DNA from: DASUMF01 sp040510575
GTDB lineage: Bacteria; Actinomycetota; Acidimicrobiia; IMCC26256; DASPTH01
NCBI GenBank assembly: GCA_040510575.1
Contig: JBEVIU010000050.1
Span: 1-18,745 of the forward strand
Direction of reading: 5' to 3'
DNA length: 18,745 nucleotides
Of the stretch, positions 7,875 to 15,325 are shown piece after piece (within the stretch, counting starts at the first letter, position 1; every line of letters starts with the position of its first letter). The translations under genes were made by a program, and so were the position numbers. A model generated the notes under the pieces. That model was not told where the DNA came from, did not search any database, and saw only the letters and a list, made by a program, of their open reading frames with translations.

Positions 7875-7890
7875 GACGTCACGAGACGTC
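7875..7890. promoter_or_regulatory. GACGTC-N4-GACGTC dyad upstream of the ABC importer
   Basis: Two copies of the self-complementary hexamer GACGTC flank ACGA, giving a 16-bp site that is both a direct and an inverted repeat. It sits 49 bp before the ATG of the binding-protein gene, in the 172-bp intergenic region where the importer promoter must lie. It could be an operator; no regulator gene is adjacent. Apart from this and the hairpin at 7775 I see no other feature in 7768-7939. Confidence 0.25.
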
Positions 7891-7939
7891 CACGATCGGC
7901 GGCGACGCTTGGGGGCCTCCGGTGGAATCGGTACACGCA

Positions 7940-9643
7940 ATGGGCAGAAAAGCCTGGGTCGTCGCGGCGATGGCGAGCCTTGTCGCCGCATCGCTCGGCG
8001 GTTCGGCCGCGGCCGCGGTCGGCAAGGGCTCTTCTCCCGCGGGTCTGATCACCATCGGTGCCGAAGAGTTCCCACCCGTCCTCAACAACTTCTCGTCCGA
8101 GGGCAACGGTCAGTGGACGGGCATGGTCGTCGGGCCGGCACTCGCCCGCGGCTACAAGCTGATGCCCGACTTCACGTACCAGCCGTGGATCTTCGACAAG
8201 GACTGCGCGGTGGTGACTCCTATCGACACGGTCGGCAATCCACCGTTCACGGTGCGCTGCACGCTGCGCCCCGACGCGGTGTGGTCCGACGGCGTGCCAC
8301 TCACCGCCGACGACTTCAAGTTCACGTTCGACACGATCATGAACCCGGACAACGACATCGTCAGCCGGCTCGGCTACGACAAGATCACCGCGTTCAACGT
8401 GGTCAGCCCCACCGAGTTCCAGATGGTGTTCGCCGAACCGTTCGCTCCGTTCCGCGACCTGTGGGCCGGCACCAGCACGACCGTCCTCCCGAAGCACGTG
8501 CTCGAAGGTACGAACTTCAACAAGGTGTGGAACAGCTGCATCTGCGACCCGAAGACCAAGAAGCCGATCTCCAGCGGGCCGATGATGGTCGAGTCGTTCA
8601 AGCCCGATCAGCAGGTCACGCTCGTGCCGAACCCCAACTACTGGGGCACGAAGGCGACGGTGTCGAAGGTCGTGTTCGTCCCCGTGCCCGACAGCAACGC
8701 CGAGGTGAACGCGTTCCGCGCCGGCGAGGTCGACATCATCTATCCGCAGAACCAGTTCGGCCTCCGCAAGAAGATCGAAGCGGTCGACGGTGCGCACTAC
8801 ACGTCGTCGCTCGGGCCGCAATGGGAGCACTTCGACATGCTCTCGACCGTGAAGGGCCTCGACGACATCGAGGTGCGCACGGCGATCGCGACTGCCATGC
8901 CGCGTCAACAGATCGTCGACCGTCTCGTGAAGGACGCGAACGACGACGCGGTCGTGCTCGACAACGTGATGTGGATGGCGAACCAGCAGCAGTACGAGCC
9001 GAACTGGTCGATCTACCCGGCATCCGGCGACGTGGCTGCCGCCAATTCGATCCTCGATGCGGCGGGCTGGACAACCGGCTCCGACGGCATCCGCGCCAAG
9101 GACGGCGTGAAGCTCTCCTTCACCCTCGGCACCACGCCGGGCAACCAGGCCCGTGAGCTCAGCCAGCAGATCATCCAGGAGCAGATGAAGAAGCTCGGGA
9201 TCGAGTTCACGATCAAGAACTCGTCGGACATCCTCTGGAAGAAGATGACCGGCTTCGACTACCAGACGATCATCTTCGCCTGGGTCGGCTCGCCCGATCC
9301 GTACGGCAACAACTCGATCTGGCTGTCGACGTCGATCCCCGAGGCCTGCCCGCCGAAGCAGGCCAAAAACGGAAGCTGCGACTCGTCGGGCCAGAACTAC
9401 ACCCGCACGAACGTCCCCGCCGTCGACCAGCTGCTGAACGAGGCCGACCGTGAGATCGACGTCGCCACCCGAACCGCGCTCCTCAACGAGGCCGATCGTC
9501 AGTTGGCCGTGAACGCGGTGACCGTGATCCCGTTGTTCCAGAAGCCGACGCAGCTCGGGTATCGCGGCACCGTCACCGGTGTGCGCGACAACCCCACTGT
9601 CGACGGCTTCACCTGGAACATCGAGGAGTGGGCCCAGACCTGA
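7940..9643 (+). CDS. ABC importer substrate-binding protein, oligopeptide/nickel family 5
   Basis: This is a 567-residue secreted binding protein of the SBP_bac_5 (DppA/OppA) family, which captures peptides or related ligands outside the membrane and hands them to the permeases encoded downstream. Family marks include the early GLITIGAEEFPPVLNNF strand, VWSDGVPLTADDFKFTFD, SSGPMMVESFKPDQQ followed by NPNYWGTK, and FRAGEVDII. The N-terminus (MGRK, a hydrophobic run to about residue 20, then SAAAA) looks like a Sec signal peptide with a signal peptidase I site and no lipobox cysteine. Six cysteines occur in the mature part (DKDC, VRC, SCIC, EAC, GSC) and could form disulfides outside the cell. 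An in-frame GTG at 7922 is a possible earlier start; I prefer ATG 7940 because it begins directly at the signal peptide. The first permease starts 49 nt after the stop. The actual substrate cannot be read from the sequence. Confidence 0.9.
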   Translation: MGRKAWVVAAMASLVAASLGGSAAAAVGKGSSPAGLITIGAEEFPPVLNNFSSEGNGQWTGMVVGPALARGYKLMPDFTYQPWIFDKDCAVVTPIDTVGNPPFTVRCTLRPDAVWSDGVPLTADDFKFTFDTIMNPDNDIVSRLGYDKITAFNVVSPTEFQMVFAEPFAPFRDLWAGTSTTVLPKHVLEGTNFNKVWNSCICDPKTKKPISSGPMMVESFKPDQQVTLVPNPNYWGTKATVSKVVFVPVPDSNAEVNAFRAGEVDIIYPQNQFGLRKKIEAVDGAHYTSSLGPQWEHFDMLSTVKGLDDIEVRTAIATAMPRQQIVDRLVKDANDDAVVLDNVMWMANQQQYEPNWSIYPASGDVAAANSILDAAGWTTGSDGIRAKDGVKLSFTLGTTPGNQARELSQQIIQEQMKKLGIEFTIKNSSDILWKKMTGFDYQTIIFAWVGSPDPYGNNSIWLSTSIPEACPPKQAKNGSCDSSGQNYTRTNVPAVDQLLNEADREIDVATRTALLNEADRQLAVNAVTVIPLFQKPTQLGYRGTVTGVRDNPTVDGFTWNIEEWAQT

Positions 9644-9692
9644 GCCCGCCGAGTGCCGCGTTCGGACGGCATTCGTCGATGAGAATCACTCG

Positions 9693-10724
9693 GTGCGAGG
9701 CTTCGTCGCGCGTCGACTCCTGGTGGCGATCCCCGTCGTGCTCGTGGCGACGTTCGTCGTGTTTCTCCTGGTCTCCGCCACCGGCGACCCTCTCGCCGAC
9801 ATCCGCACCCAGCCGGCAACCGATCCGCAGACGATCCGGCTGTTGGAGGCGCAGTACCACCTGAACGACCCGGTGGTCGAGCGTTACGTGTACTGGCTCG
9901 GCGACTTCGTGCAGGGCGACTGGGGCACGTCGTTCGCCACCGATCGCCCCGTCACCGACATGGTCGGCGAGGCGGCGTGGAACTCGTTCCTGCTCGTGGG
10001 CACCACGGTCGTGCTGTCGGTGTTCGTCGCGCTCCTCGTCGGCATCGTCAGCGCAGTCCGTCAACGCAGTGCCTTCGACTACGCGGCCACCGGCTTCTCG
10101 TACTTCGGGTTCTCGATGCCCGACTTCTTCTTCGCCTTGCTCCTGCAGCTCGTGCTCGTGGTGTGGTTGCGGGAACAGTTCGATGTGCAGCTCTTCTACG
10201 TGCAGGGCAAGTACACGATCGGCGAGGAAGGCAACCTCGTCAACCTGCTGCAACACATGGCGTTGCCCGTCGCCACCCTGATGCTCACGACGGTGGCGGC
10301 GTGGAGCCGGTATCAGCGCGACAGCATGCTCGACGTGTTGCGCGCCGACTACATCCGGACCGCACGCGCGAAGGGAGTACCGCGATCGCGCATCATCCGG
10401 CACCATGCGTTGCGCAACGCGCTGATCCCGTTCGTCACCGTCGTGGCGATCGACACCGGAGTGCTCCTGGGTGGCGTGGTCGTGGTCGAACGGATCTTCT
10501 CGTGGCCCGGCCTCGGCCTCGTGTTCTTCACGGCCCTCGAACGATCCGACTACCCGGTCGTGCTGGCGTGGACCGCGCTGGCCACCGTGTTCGTCGTCCT
10601 CTGCAACCTCGGGGCCGACGTGGTCTACGGGATCCTCGACCCGCGCATCCGTGTCGGTCGACGCGCGGCGCCGGCGCGGAAGTCCTCCCGTGAAGCCGGC
10701 GCGCCTGAGGTGGTCGCGCCGTGA
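9693..10724 (+). CDS. ABC importer permease, DppB/OppB type
   Basis: This is a 343-residue inner-membrane permease and one half of the translocation channel of the peptide-type importer. It begins with RGFVARRLLVAIPVVLVATFVVFLLV, the classic first helix of DppB-like proteins, followed by the extracytoplasmic region with the YHLNDPVVERYVYWLGDFVQGDWGTS pattern. The cytoplasmic EAA coupling loop is visible as DYIRTARAKGVPRSRIIRHHALRN, and the C-terminus has the usual final helices around ERIFSWPGLG. GTG 9693 is chosen because the first helix follows at once; the frame is open further upstream, but those residues overlap the binding-protein gene and do not look like the family. Its stop overlaps the GTG of the next permease by four bases. 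Confidence 0.93.
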   Translation: MRGFVARRLLVAIPVVLVATFVVFLLVSATGDPLADIRTQPATDPQTIRLLEAQYHLNDPVVERYVYWLGDFVQGDWGTSFATDRPVTDMVGEAAWNSFLLVGTTVVLSVFVALLVGIVSAVRQRSAFDYAATGFSYFGFSMPDFFFALLLQLVLVVWLREQFDVQLFYVQGKYTIGEEGNLVNLLQHMALPVATLMLTTVAAWSRYQRDSMLDVLRADYIRTARAKGVPRSRIIRHHALRNALIPFVTVVAIDTGVLLGGVVVVERIFSWPGLGLVFFTALERSDYPVVLAWTALATVFVVLCNLGADVVYGILDPRIRVGRRAAPARKSSREAGAPEVVAP

Positions 10725-11689
10725 GCATGCGCATCGGCGACGAATCGGCACGCACGCGTGCGGAATCGATCGATCCGCTCCTGGTCTCGAACGAGATGGC
10801 GACGCCGGAGGGGAGGAGCGAGTGGCGCCGAGCGCTTCGGCGCTTCCGTCGGCACCTGCCGGCGATGCTCGGCGTGGTCCTGCTGGTGCTCATGGCGTTC
10901 GCATGCTTCGTGGTCGTGCGGTTCGTCCCGAGTCCGACGAAGTTGCACCTCGCGAACGTGTACGCGCATCCGTCGTCGTCGCACTGGTTCGGTACCGACG
11001 AGCTCGGCCGCGACTCGTTCTCCCGCGTGCTGCACGGCGGCCAGATCTCCCTGCGCATCGCCTTGGGTGTTGCCCTGCTCTCCACTGTGGTCGGCGTCGT
11101 GATCGGCGCGCTCGCCGGGTTCTACGGCGGTTGGCTCGACGGTCTGCTCATGCGCTTCACCGACCTGTGGATCGCGCTGCCGGCGTTGCCGATCCTCGCG
11201 CTCGCGGTGTCGATCGGCACCGTCGACCTCGGGGTGTTCGGCGGGGTGGATCTCGGCGGCCCTCTCGGGATGACGTTGCTGCTCTCGTTGCTGTTGTGGG
11301 GATCGATTGCTCGGGTCGTGCGCGGCGCGACGTTGTCGCTGCGCGAGCGCGAGTTCGTCGACGCCGCACGCGCGATGGGTGCATCGAACACGCGCATCAT
11401 CACCCGTCACGTCCTGCCGAACTGTCTCGGCCCGATCGTGGTGAATGCAACCCTCGTCGTGGCCGAGGCGATCCTGGTGGAGACGACGCTGTCGTTCCTC
11501 GGCTTCGGGATCCAGCCGCCCACGCCGAGTTGGGGCAACCTGCTGTCGGACTCCATCGGGACGTTCGAGGACTACTGGTGGCTCACCGTGTTCCCCGGGC
11601 TCGCGATCTTCATCACGGTGCTCGCGATCAACTTCGTGGGTGACGGTCTGCGCGATGCGATCGATCCCCGTCGCCCGGTGCGCGTATGA
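10721..11689 (+). CDS. ABC importer permease, DppC/OppC type
   Basis: This 322-residue permease is the partner of the preceding DppB-like subunit. A cytoplasmic N-terminus with WRRALRRFRRHLPAMLGVVLLVLM (the OppC N-terminal helix) precedes the periplasmic HWFGTDELGRDSFSRVLHGG block, which is highly typical of DppC. The EAA loop reads EFVDAARAMGASNTRIITRHVLPN, and the C-terminal half has SFLGFGIQPPTPSWGNLL. The start is taken as GTG 10721 because it forms a GTGA overlap with the upstream stop; ATG 10727, two codons later, is also possible. Its stop overlaps the next ATG, so the permeases and ATPases are translated as a coupled unit. Confidence 0.94.
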   Translation: MSMRIGDESARTRAESIDPLLVSNEMATPEGRSEWRRALRRFRRHLPAMLGVVLLVLMAFACFVVVRFVPSPTKLHLANVYAHPSSSHWFGTDELGRDSFSRVLHGGQISLRIALGVALLSTVVGVVIGALAGFYGGWLDGLLMRFTDLWIALPALPILALAVSIGTVDLGVFGGVDLGGPLGMTLLLSLLLWGSIARVVRGATLSLREREFVDAARAMGASNTRIITRHVLPNCLGPIVVNATLVVAEAILVETTLSFLGFGIQPPTPSWGNLLSDSIGTFEDYWWLTVFPGLAIFITVLAINFVGDGLRDAIDPRRPVRV

Positions 11690-12675
11690 GCCTGCTCGAG
11701 GTGCGTGGTCTCGCGATCGCGTTCGACACGGATGCGGGCGCCCGGCGCGCGGTCGATGACGTGACGTTCTCGATCGACGCGGCGGAGCGAGTCGCGCTGG
11801 TCGGCGAATCGGGATCGGGCAAGACGGTGACCGGTCTTGCTCTCCTGGGCCTGATCGATCTGCCCGGCAGGATCGTGGAGGGCTCGATCCGCTTCGACGG
11901 CCGAGAGCTCGTCGGTCTGACCGAGCGCGAGTACCGCGCCGTGCGGGGCCGTGAGATCGCGATGGTGTTCCAAGACTCGATGACCGCGCTCAACCCATCG
12001 TTGCGCGTCGGTGACCAGGTCGCGGAAGCGGTTCTGGTGCACGATCAAGCCGCGTCCCGCGCGAGTGCATCGGCTCGCGCGGGCGAGCTCCTCACGCTCG
12101 TCGGTGTCGGTGGCGCGGACGACGGGGGGAGAGTGCGCGACTATCCGCATCAACTGTCGGGAGGGATGCGCCAACGGGTGGTGTTGGCGATGGCGCTCGC
12201 CAACCGACCTCGCCTCCTGGTGGCCGACGAACCGACCACCGCGCTCGACGTGACGACGCAGGCCGAGATCCTCGCGCTGCTCGAGCAGCTGCGCCGCGAG
12301 CAAGACCTGGCGCTGCTGTTCATCACCCACGACCTCGGTGTGGCCGCGGGCGTCGCCGACCGGGTCGCGGTGATGTATGCCGGTCGGGTGGTCGAAGAAG
12401 CGGCGGCGACCGAGCTGTTCGCATCGCCGCGTCATCCGTACACCCGCGGGCTGCTCGAGTCGTCGCCGCGCCTGGGGACGGTGCGAGGCGCGTTGGCCGC
12501 GATTCCCGGTCAGCCGCCCGGTCTCTCCGAGATCCCCGAGGGTTGCGCGTTCCATCCTCGCTGCGGCTTCGCCGAACCACGATGCGCGCAGACGGTGCCG
12601 CCGCTCGAAGAGGTGTCCACGCGCCACACGGTCGCCTGCGTTCGCGTGCACGAGCTCCCGCCGGTGGCGTCGTGA
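11686..12675 (+). CDS. ABC importer ATP-binding protein, DppD/OppD type
   Basis: This 329-residue nucleotide-binding subunit drives transport by the two permeases encoded just upstream. Walker A is GESGSGKT at residues 40-47, the Q-loop is in VFQDSMTALNPSLRVG, the ABC signature is LSGGMRQR, Walker B is LLVADEPTTALD, and the H-loop is FITHDLG. The C-terminal oligopeptide/dipeptide (oligo_HPY) extension is complete, with HPYTRGLLES, IPGQPPGL and a cysteine-rich segment (CAFHPRCGFAEPRC, later VACVRV), which in some family members binds an Fe-S cluster. ATG 11686 overlaps the upstream stop (ATGA) and the last codon region overlaps the GTG of the second ATPase (GTGA). Confidence 0.95.
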   Translation: MSLLEVRGLAIAFDTDAGARRAVDDVTFSIDAAERVALVGESGSGKTVTGLALLGLIDLPGRIVEGSIRFDGRELVGLTEREYRAVRGREIAMVFQDSMTALNPSLRVGDQVAEAVLVHDQAASRASASARAGELLTLVGVGGADDGGRVRDYPHQLSGGMRQRVVLAMALANRPRLLVADEPTTALDVTTQAEILALLEQLRREQDLALLFITHDLGVAAGVADRVAVMYAGRVVEEAAATELFASPRHPYTRGLLESSPRLGTVRGALAAIPGQPPGLSEIPEGCAFHPRCGFAEPRCAQTVPPLEEVSTRHTVACVRVHELPPVAS

Positions 12676-13469
12676 GCGCGGTCGACGCCCGGAGCGAGCC
12701 GCTGCTCGTGGTCGACGGTGTGGTGAAGGAGTTCGGCGAGCGCGGAGGTACGACGGTGCGTGCGGTCGACGGCGTGAGCTTCGCCGTCGGTCGCGGTGAG
12801 ACGCTCGGATTGGTCGGGCAGTCGGGGAGCGGGAAGTCGACGGTTGCGCGCCTGGTGTTGCGGTTGCTCGATCCCGACGCGGGCTCGATCAGCTTCGATG
12901 GGCAAGATCTCGGCCGCATGCGACGTCGCGAGCTGCGGAGGGTGCGGCGTCGCCTCCAGATCGTGTTCCAGGACCCGGCGTCGTCGTTGGACCCACGCAT
13001 GTCGGTGCGGTCGATCGTGGGCGAGCCGCTGCGGATCGCGCGTACCGGCGACATCGGACCGCGGGTGAGCGCCCTGCTGTGGTTGGTGGGCTTGGGCGAC
13101 GAGTACGCCGGGCGGTACGCGCACGAGCTGTCGGGTGGTCAACGTCAACGGGTCGCGATCGCGCGTGCACTGGCGCTGGATCCTGAGCTGGTCGTGCTCG
13201 ACGAACCGGTGAGTGCGCTCGACAGCTCGATCCAGGCGCAGATCCTGAACCTGTTGACCGAGCTACAGGCACGCCTCGGGCTCTCGTACCTGTTCATCGG
13301 CCACGACCTGGCCGTCGTGCGTCACGTGGCTGACCGCGTCGCGGTGATGCACGAGGGTCACATCGTGGAGACCGCGCCCACCGAAACCCTGTTCGAGCAC
13401 CCCGAGCACCCGTACACGCAAGCGCTCATCGCGGCCGCCACATCCGGTTTTGGCGTCGCCGGCGCGTAG
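12672..13469 (+). CDS. ABC importer ATP-binding protein, DppF/OppF type, short form
   Basis: This is the second ATPase of the peptide-type importer. Walker A is GQSGSGKS at residues 49-56, the Q-loop is in VFQDPASSLDPRMSV, the signature is LSGGQRQR, Walker B is LVVLDEPVSALD, and the H-loop is FIGHDLAVV. At 265 residues it ends a few residues after HPYTQALIAA and lacks the cysteine-rich oligo_HPY tail that its partner has and that DppF/OppF proteins normally carry (usually 310-330 residues). No remnant of a tail is visible before the convergent gene begins at 13495, so this looks like a stable short form and not a frameshift. GTG 12672 gives a four-base overlap with the upstream stop; longer upstream starts lie inside that gene. 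The 3' end forms one arm of a long hairpin. Confidence 0.93.
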   Translation: MSAVDARSEPLLVVDGVVKEFGERGGTTVRAVDGVSFAVGRGETLGLVGQSGSGKSTVARLVLRLLDPDAGSISFDGQDLGRMRRRELRRVRRRLQIVFQDPASSLDPRMSVRSIVGEPLRIARTGDIGPRVSALLWLVGLGDEYAGRYAHELSGGQRQRVAIARALALDPELVVLDEPVSALDSSIQAQILNLLTELQARLGLSYLFIGHDLAVVRHVADRVAVMHEGHIVETAPTETLFEHPEHPYTQALIAAATSGFGVAGA

Positions 13470-13491
13470 ATATCACGCTGACGACGCCAAA
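13449..13491. terminator. Bidirectional hairpin at the convergent junction
   Basis: TTTGGCGTCG (13449-13458) is perfectly complementary to CGACGCCAAA (13482-13491). After one mismatch the stem continues through further pairs (13460-13464 with 13476-13480, one of them G-T). The left arm lies in the last codons of the short ATPase gene and the right arm ends four bases from the stop of the antiporter gene on the other strand. There is no long T-run on either side, but its place between converging genes suggests that it ends or blocks transcription in both directions. Confidence 0.55.
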
Positions 13492-13494
13492 GCA

Positions 13495-14706
13495 TCACGA
13501 CGACGGCGCGGGCGACGGGTCGGGGCGGGTTCCCTTCGCCTTGGGGGCGAGTGTGTCGGCGAACTTGGTGATGATCGGGCCGGCGATCGCGGTGAGGAGC
13601 ACGAACGTGGCCGCGAGGGGCACGAGGTCGGGCTCGATGCCGGTGCCCAGGGCGAGGCCCGCGATCACGATGGAGAACTCGCCGCGTGCGATGAGCGCGG
13701 TGCCCGCTCGCATGCGGCCGCGGTTCGCGATTCCCGCCCGTTTGGTGGCCCACCACCCGGTCGCGACCTTGGTGAGGCTCGCCACCACGAGGAGCGCTGC
13801 AGCGATGGGCAACACGCCGGGGATCTGGTCGGGATCGATGCGGAACCCGAACAGGATGAAGAACAGTGCGGCGAAGAGGTCGCGCAACGGGTTCACGAGC
13901 CCGGCCACACGGTGGCCGACGGGGCCTGAGATCGCGATGCCCACGAGAAATGCGCCGACCGCAGCCGACACGTCGAGCTGTTGGGTGAAGCCGGCCACGA
14001 GCAACGTGAGGCCGATGACCCCGAGCAGCAACGCCTCGTCGGAACGCGCGTCGAGCAGTCGGGTGATGTGGTCGCCGTAGCGGAGCGCGAGCACGAGGAT
14101 CGTCCCTGCGATCGCCAGCGCCGCGCCGACCGACAGCACGCCGGCCGCGATCGATGCTCCGGCCAGCATCACCACCGTGATCGGCAGGTACACCGCCATC
14201 ACGAGGTCTTCGATCACGAGCAGCGTGAGCAGCGTCGGCGTCTCGAGGTTGCCGAGGCGCCCGAGGTCGGTCAGCACCTTGGCGATCACGCCCGACGACG
14301 AGATGTACGTGACGCCTCCCAACACCACCGCGGCTTCCACGCCCCAACCAAGGAGGAGCGCGCACACGACACCGGGCGTTGCGTTGAGGGTGATGTCGAC
14401 GATGCCACCGAGCCAACCGGTGCGTGCGCCGTCGGCCAGCTCCTGGGCGGAGTACTCGAGCCCGAGGGTGAGGAGCAGCAGCACCACACCGATCTCCGCC
14501 GCGAGCTCGATGAAGTTCTCCGACAGCCGCGGGCCGGTGAGCCCGCCCTCGCCGAACACCACGCCGGCGACGAGGTACGCGGGGATCGGGCTGATGCCCA
14601 TGCGATCCGACAGGCGAGCGAGCACCGCGAGGCCCAGGATGATCGCGCCGAGCTCGACGAACGCAACCGCGACGTCTTGCGACGCGGCCGCGAGCACGGT
14701 GGGCAT
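13495..14706 (-). CDS. khtU: Cation/proton antiporter, CPA2 family, KhtU-like
   Basis: This is a 403-residue polytopic membrane protein of the monovalent cation:proton antiporter 2 family (KefB/KefC/KhtU type), expected to exchange K+ or Na+ for H+. Typical blocks are IPAYLVAGVVFGEGGLTGP, LLLLTLGLEYS, ISSSGVIAKVL and VIEDLVMAVYLP (the unwound-helix region), then VGAFLVGIAIS, FAALFFILFGFRI and ARGEFSIVIAGLALG near the end. There is no cytoplasmic NAD-binding RCK_N domain, unlike KefC. Instead the regulatory RCK_C domain is a separate protein encoded just upstream, which is why KhtU is the closest named model. ATG 14706 shares one base with the stop of that gene (TGATG), indicating tight coupling. 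The short hydrophilic Pro/Ser-rich tail ends at the convergent hairpin with the peptide importer. Confidence 0.88.
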   Translation of the reverse strand: MPTVLAAASQDVAVAFVELGAIILGLAVLARLSDRMGISPIPAYLVAGVVFGEGGLTGPRLSENFIELAAEIGVVLLLLTLGLEYSAQELADGARTGWLGGIVDITLNATPGVVCALLLGWGVEAAVVLGGVTYISSSGVIAKVLTDLGRLGNLETPTLLTLLVIEDLVMAVYLPITVVMLAGASIAAGVLSVGAALAIAGTILVLALRYGDHITRLLDARSDEALLLGVIGLTLLVAGFTQQLDVSAAVGAFLVGIAISGPVGHRVAGLVNPLRDLFAALFFILFGFRIDPDQIPGVLPIAAALLVVASLTKVATGWWATKRAGIANRGRMRAGTALIARGEFSIVIAGLALGTGIEPDLVPLAATFVLLTAIAGPIITKFADTLAPKAKGTRPDPSPAPSS

Positions 14707-15191
14707 CAGCGCCCCGACAAGCGGGCGTTCAGCGTGGCGAGCCCCGCGGGAGTGCCGATGGCGACGACTTGCGCGCCCGCGACGAGCACATCCTCCGCGC
14801 CAGGCGCGGCGGTGACGTCGTCGCCGTTGAGCAACGCGACGACCGACACGCCGGTCTCCGTGTGGATCGCCGCCTCCTGCAGCGAGAGTCCTGCCCACGG
14901 GGACGACGGTGACACCGTGATCCACTCGAGCGTGAGCCCCGCGACCTGTTGCTGCACCGCAGCGAGATGTTCGGCGACGCGCGTTGCGCCCAGGAGCTCG
15001 GCGAGTGTGCGCGCGTCGTCGGGACGCAGCGTGATGGTTGCCCGGCATTCGTCAGGATCGTCGGCCGAGTAGAGGAACACGTCGCGACGGCCGGTGCGGT
15101 GCACCAACACGCCGACTCGCTCACCCAGTTCGGTCGTGAAGTCGTACCGGACACCCATTCCGGGAAGTTGGGTCTCGTCGACGTCGGCCAC
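14706..15191 (-). CDS. khtT: Antiporter regulatory subunit with RCK_C/TrkA-C domain, KhtT-like
   Basis: This is a 161-residue soluble protein. The N-terminal part shows the KhtT pattern LPGMGVRYDF, followed by RRDVFLYSADDPDECRATITL and an ARTLAELLG helix. The C-terminal part from about residue 85 (LEWITVSPSSPWAGLSLQEAAI, VSVVALLNGDDVTAAPGAEDVLVAGAQVVAIGTP) is a TrkA-C/RCK_C ligand-binding domain. In Bacillus KhtTU this peripheral subunit gates the antiporter, and cyclic di-AMP binds its RCK_C domain; the same role is inferred here. GTG 15191 is supported by a GGAAGGA ribosome site (15204-15198) six bases upstream. It directly precedes the antiporter with one-base overlap. It lies 134 nt after the SRPBCC gene, a gap that holds two inverted repeats, so it may have its own promoter. 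Confidence 0.85.
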   Translation of the reverse strand: MADVDETQLPGMGVRYDFTTELGERVGVLVHRTGRRDVFLYSADDPDECRATITLRPDDARTLAELLGATRVAEHLAAVQQQVAGLTLEWITVSPSSPWAGLSLQEAAIHTETGVSVVALLNGDDVTAAPGAEDVLVAGAQVVAIGTPAGLATLNARLSGR

Positions 15192-15218
15192 GGCGATTCC
15201 TTCCGTCGGAGTTCGACG

Positions 15219-15224
15219 ACGCTA
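15219..15224 (-). promoter_or_regulatory. Possible -10 element for khtT-khtU
   Basis: On the minus strand TAGCGT (15224 to 15219) fits TANNNT and would give a short leader of about 20 bases carrying the GGAAGGA ribosome site. No convincing -35 hexamer is visible 16-18 bases upstream, so this is only a candidate. Confidence 0.3.
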
Positions 15225-15286
15225 GCGGCGCGTGGCGCGCGCGGGGCGAGGGTTGCCTCGGATCGTTCAGGTTCAGTGGTGATCGA

Positions 15287-15319
15287 GTCCCGCGTGGCGG
15301 GACGCAATTCACAGTGAAT
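15287..15319. repeat. Two adjacent inverted repeats between the SRPBCC gene and khtT
   Basis: GTCCCGC (15287-15293) and GCGGGAC (15297-15303) form a seven-pair stem with a three-base loop. Immediately beside it, ATTCAC-A-GTGAAT (15307-15319) is a perfect 6-1-6 palindrome starting seven bases from the SRPBCC stop. The GC stem may end SRPBCC transcription although no T-run follows on the minus strand. The AT-containing palindrome, unusual in this GC-rich sequence, looks more like a dimeric repressor site. Confidence 0.4.
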
Positions 15320-15325
15320 CGGGCT

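Noticed and set aside
7782..8048. 88-residue frame between secG and the binding-protein gene
   Set aside because: It runs into the signal peptide and mature part of the binding protein in another frame, has an Arg/Ser-rich tail and no ribosome site.
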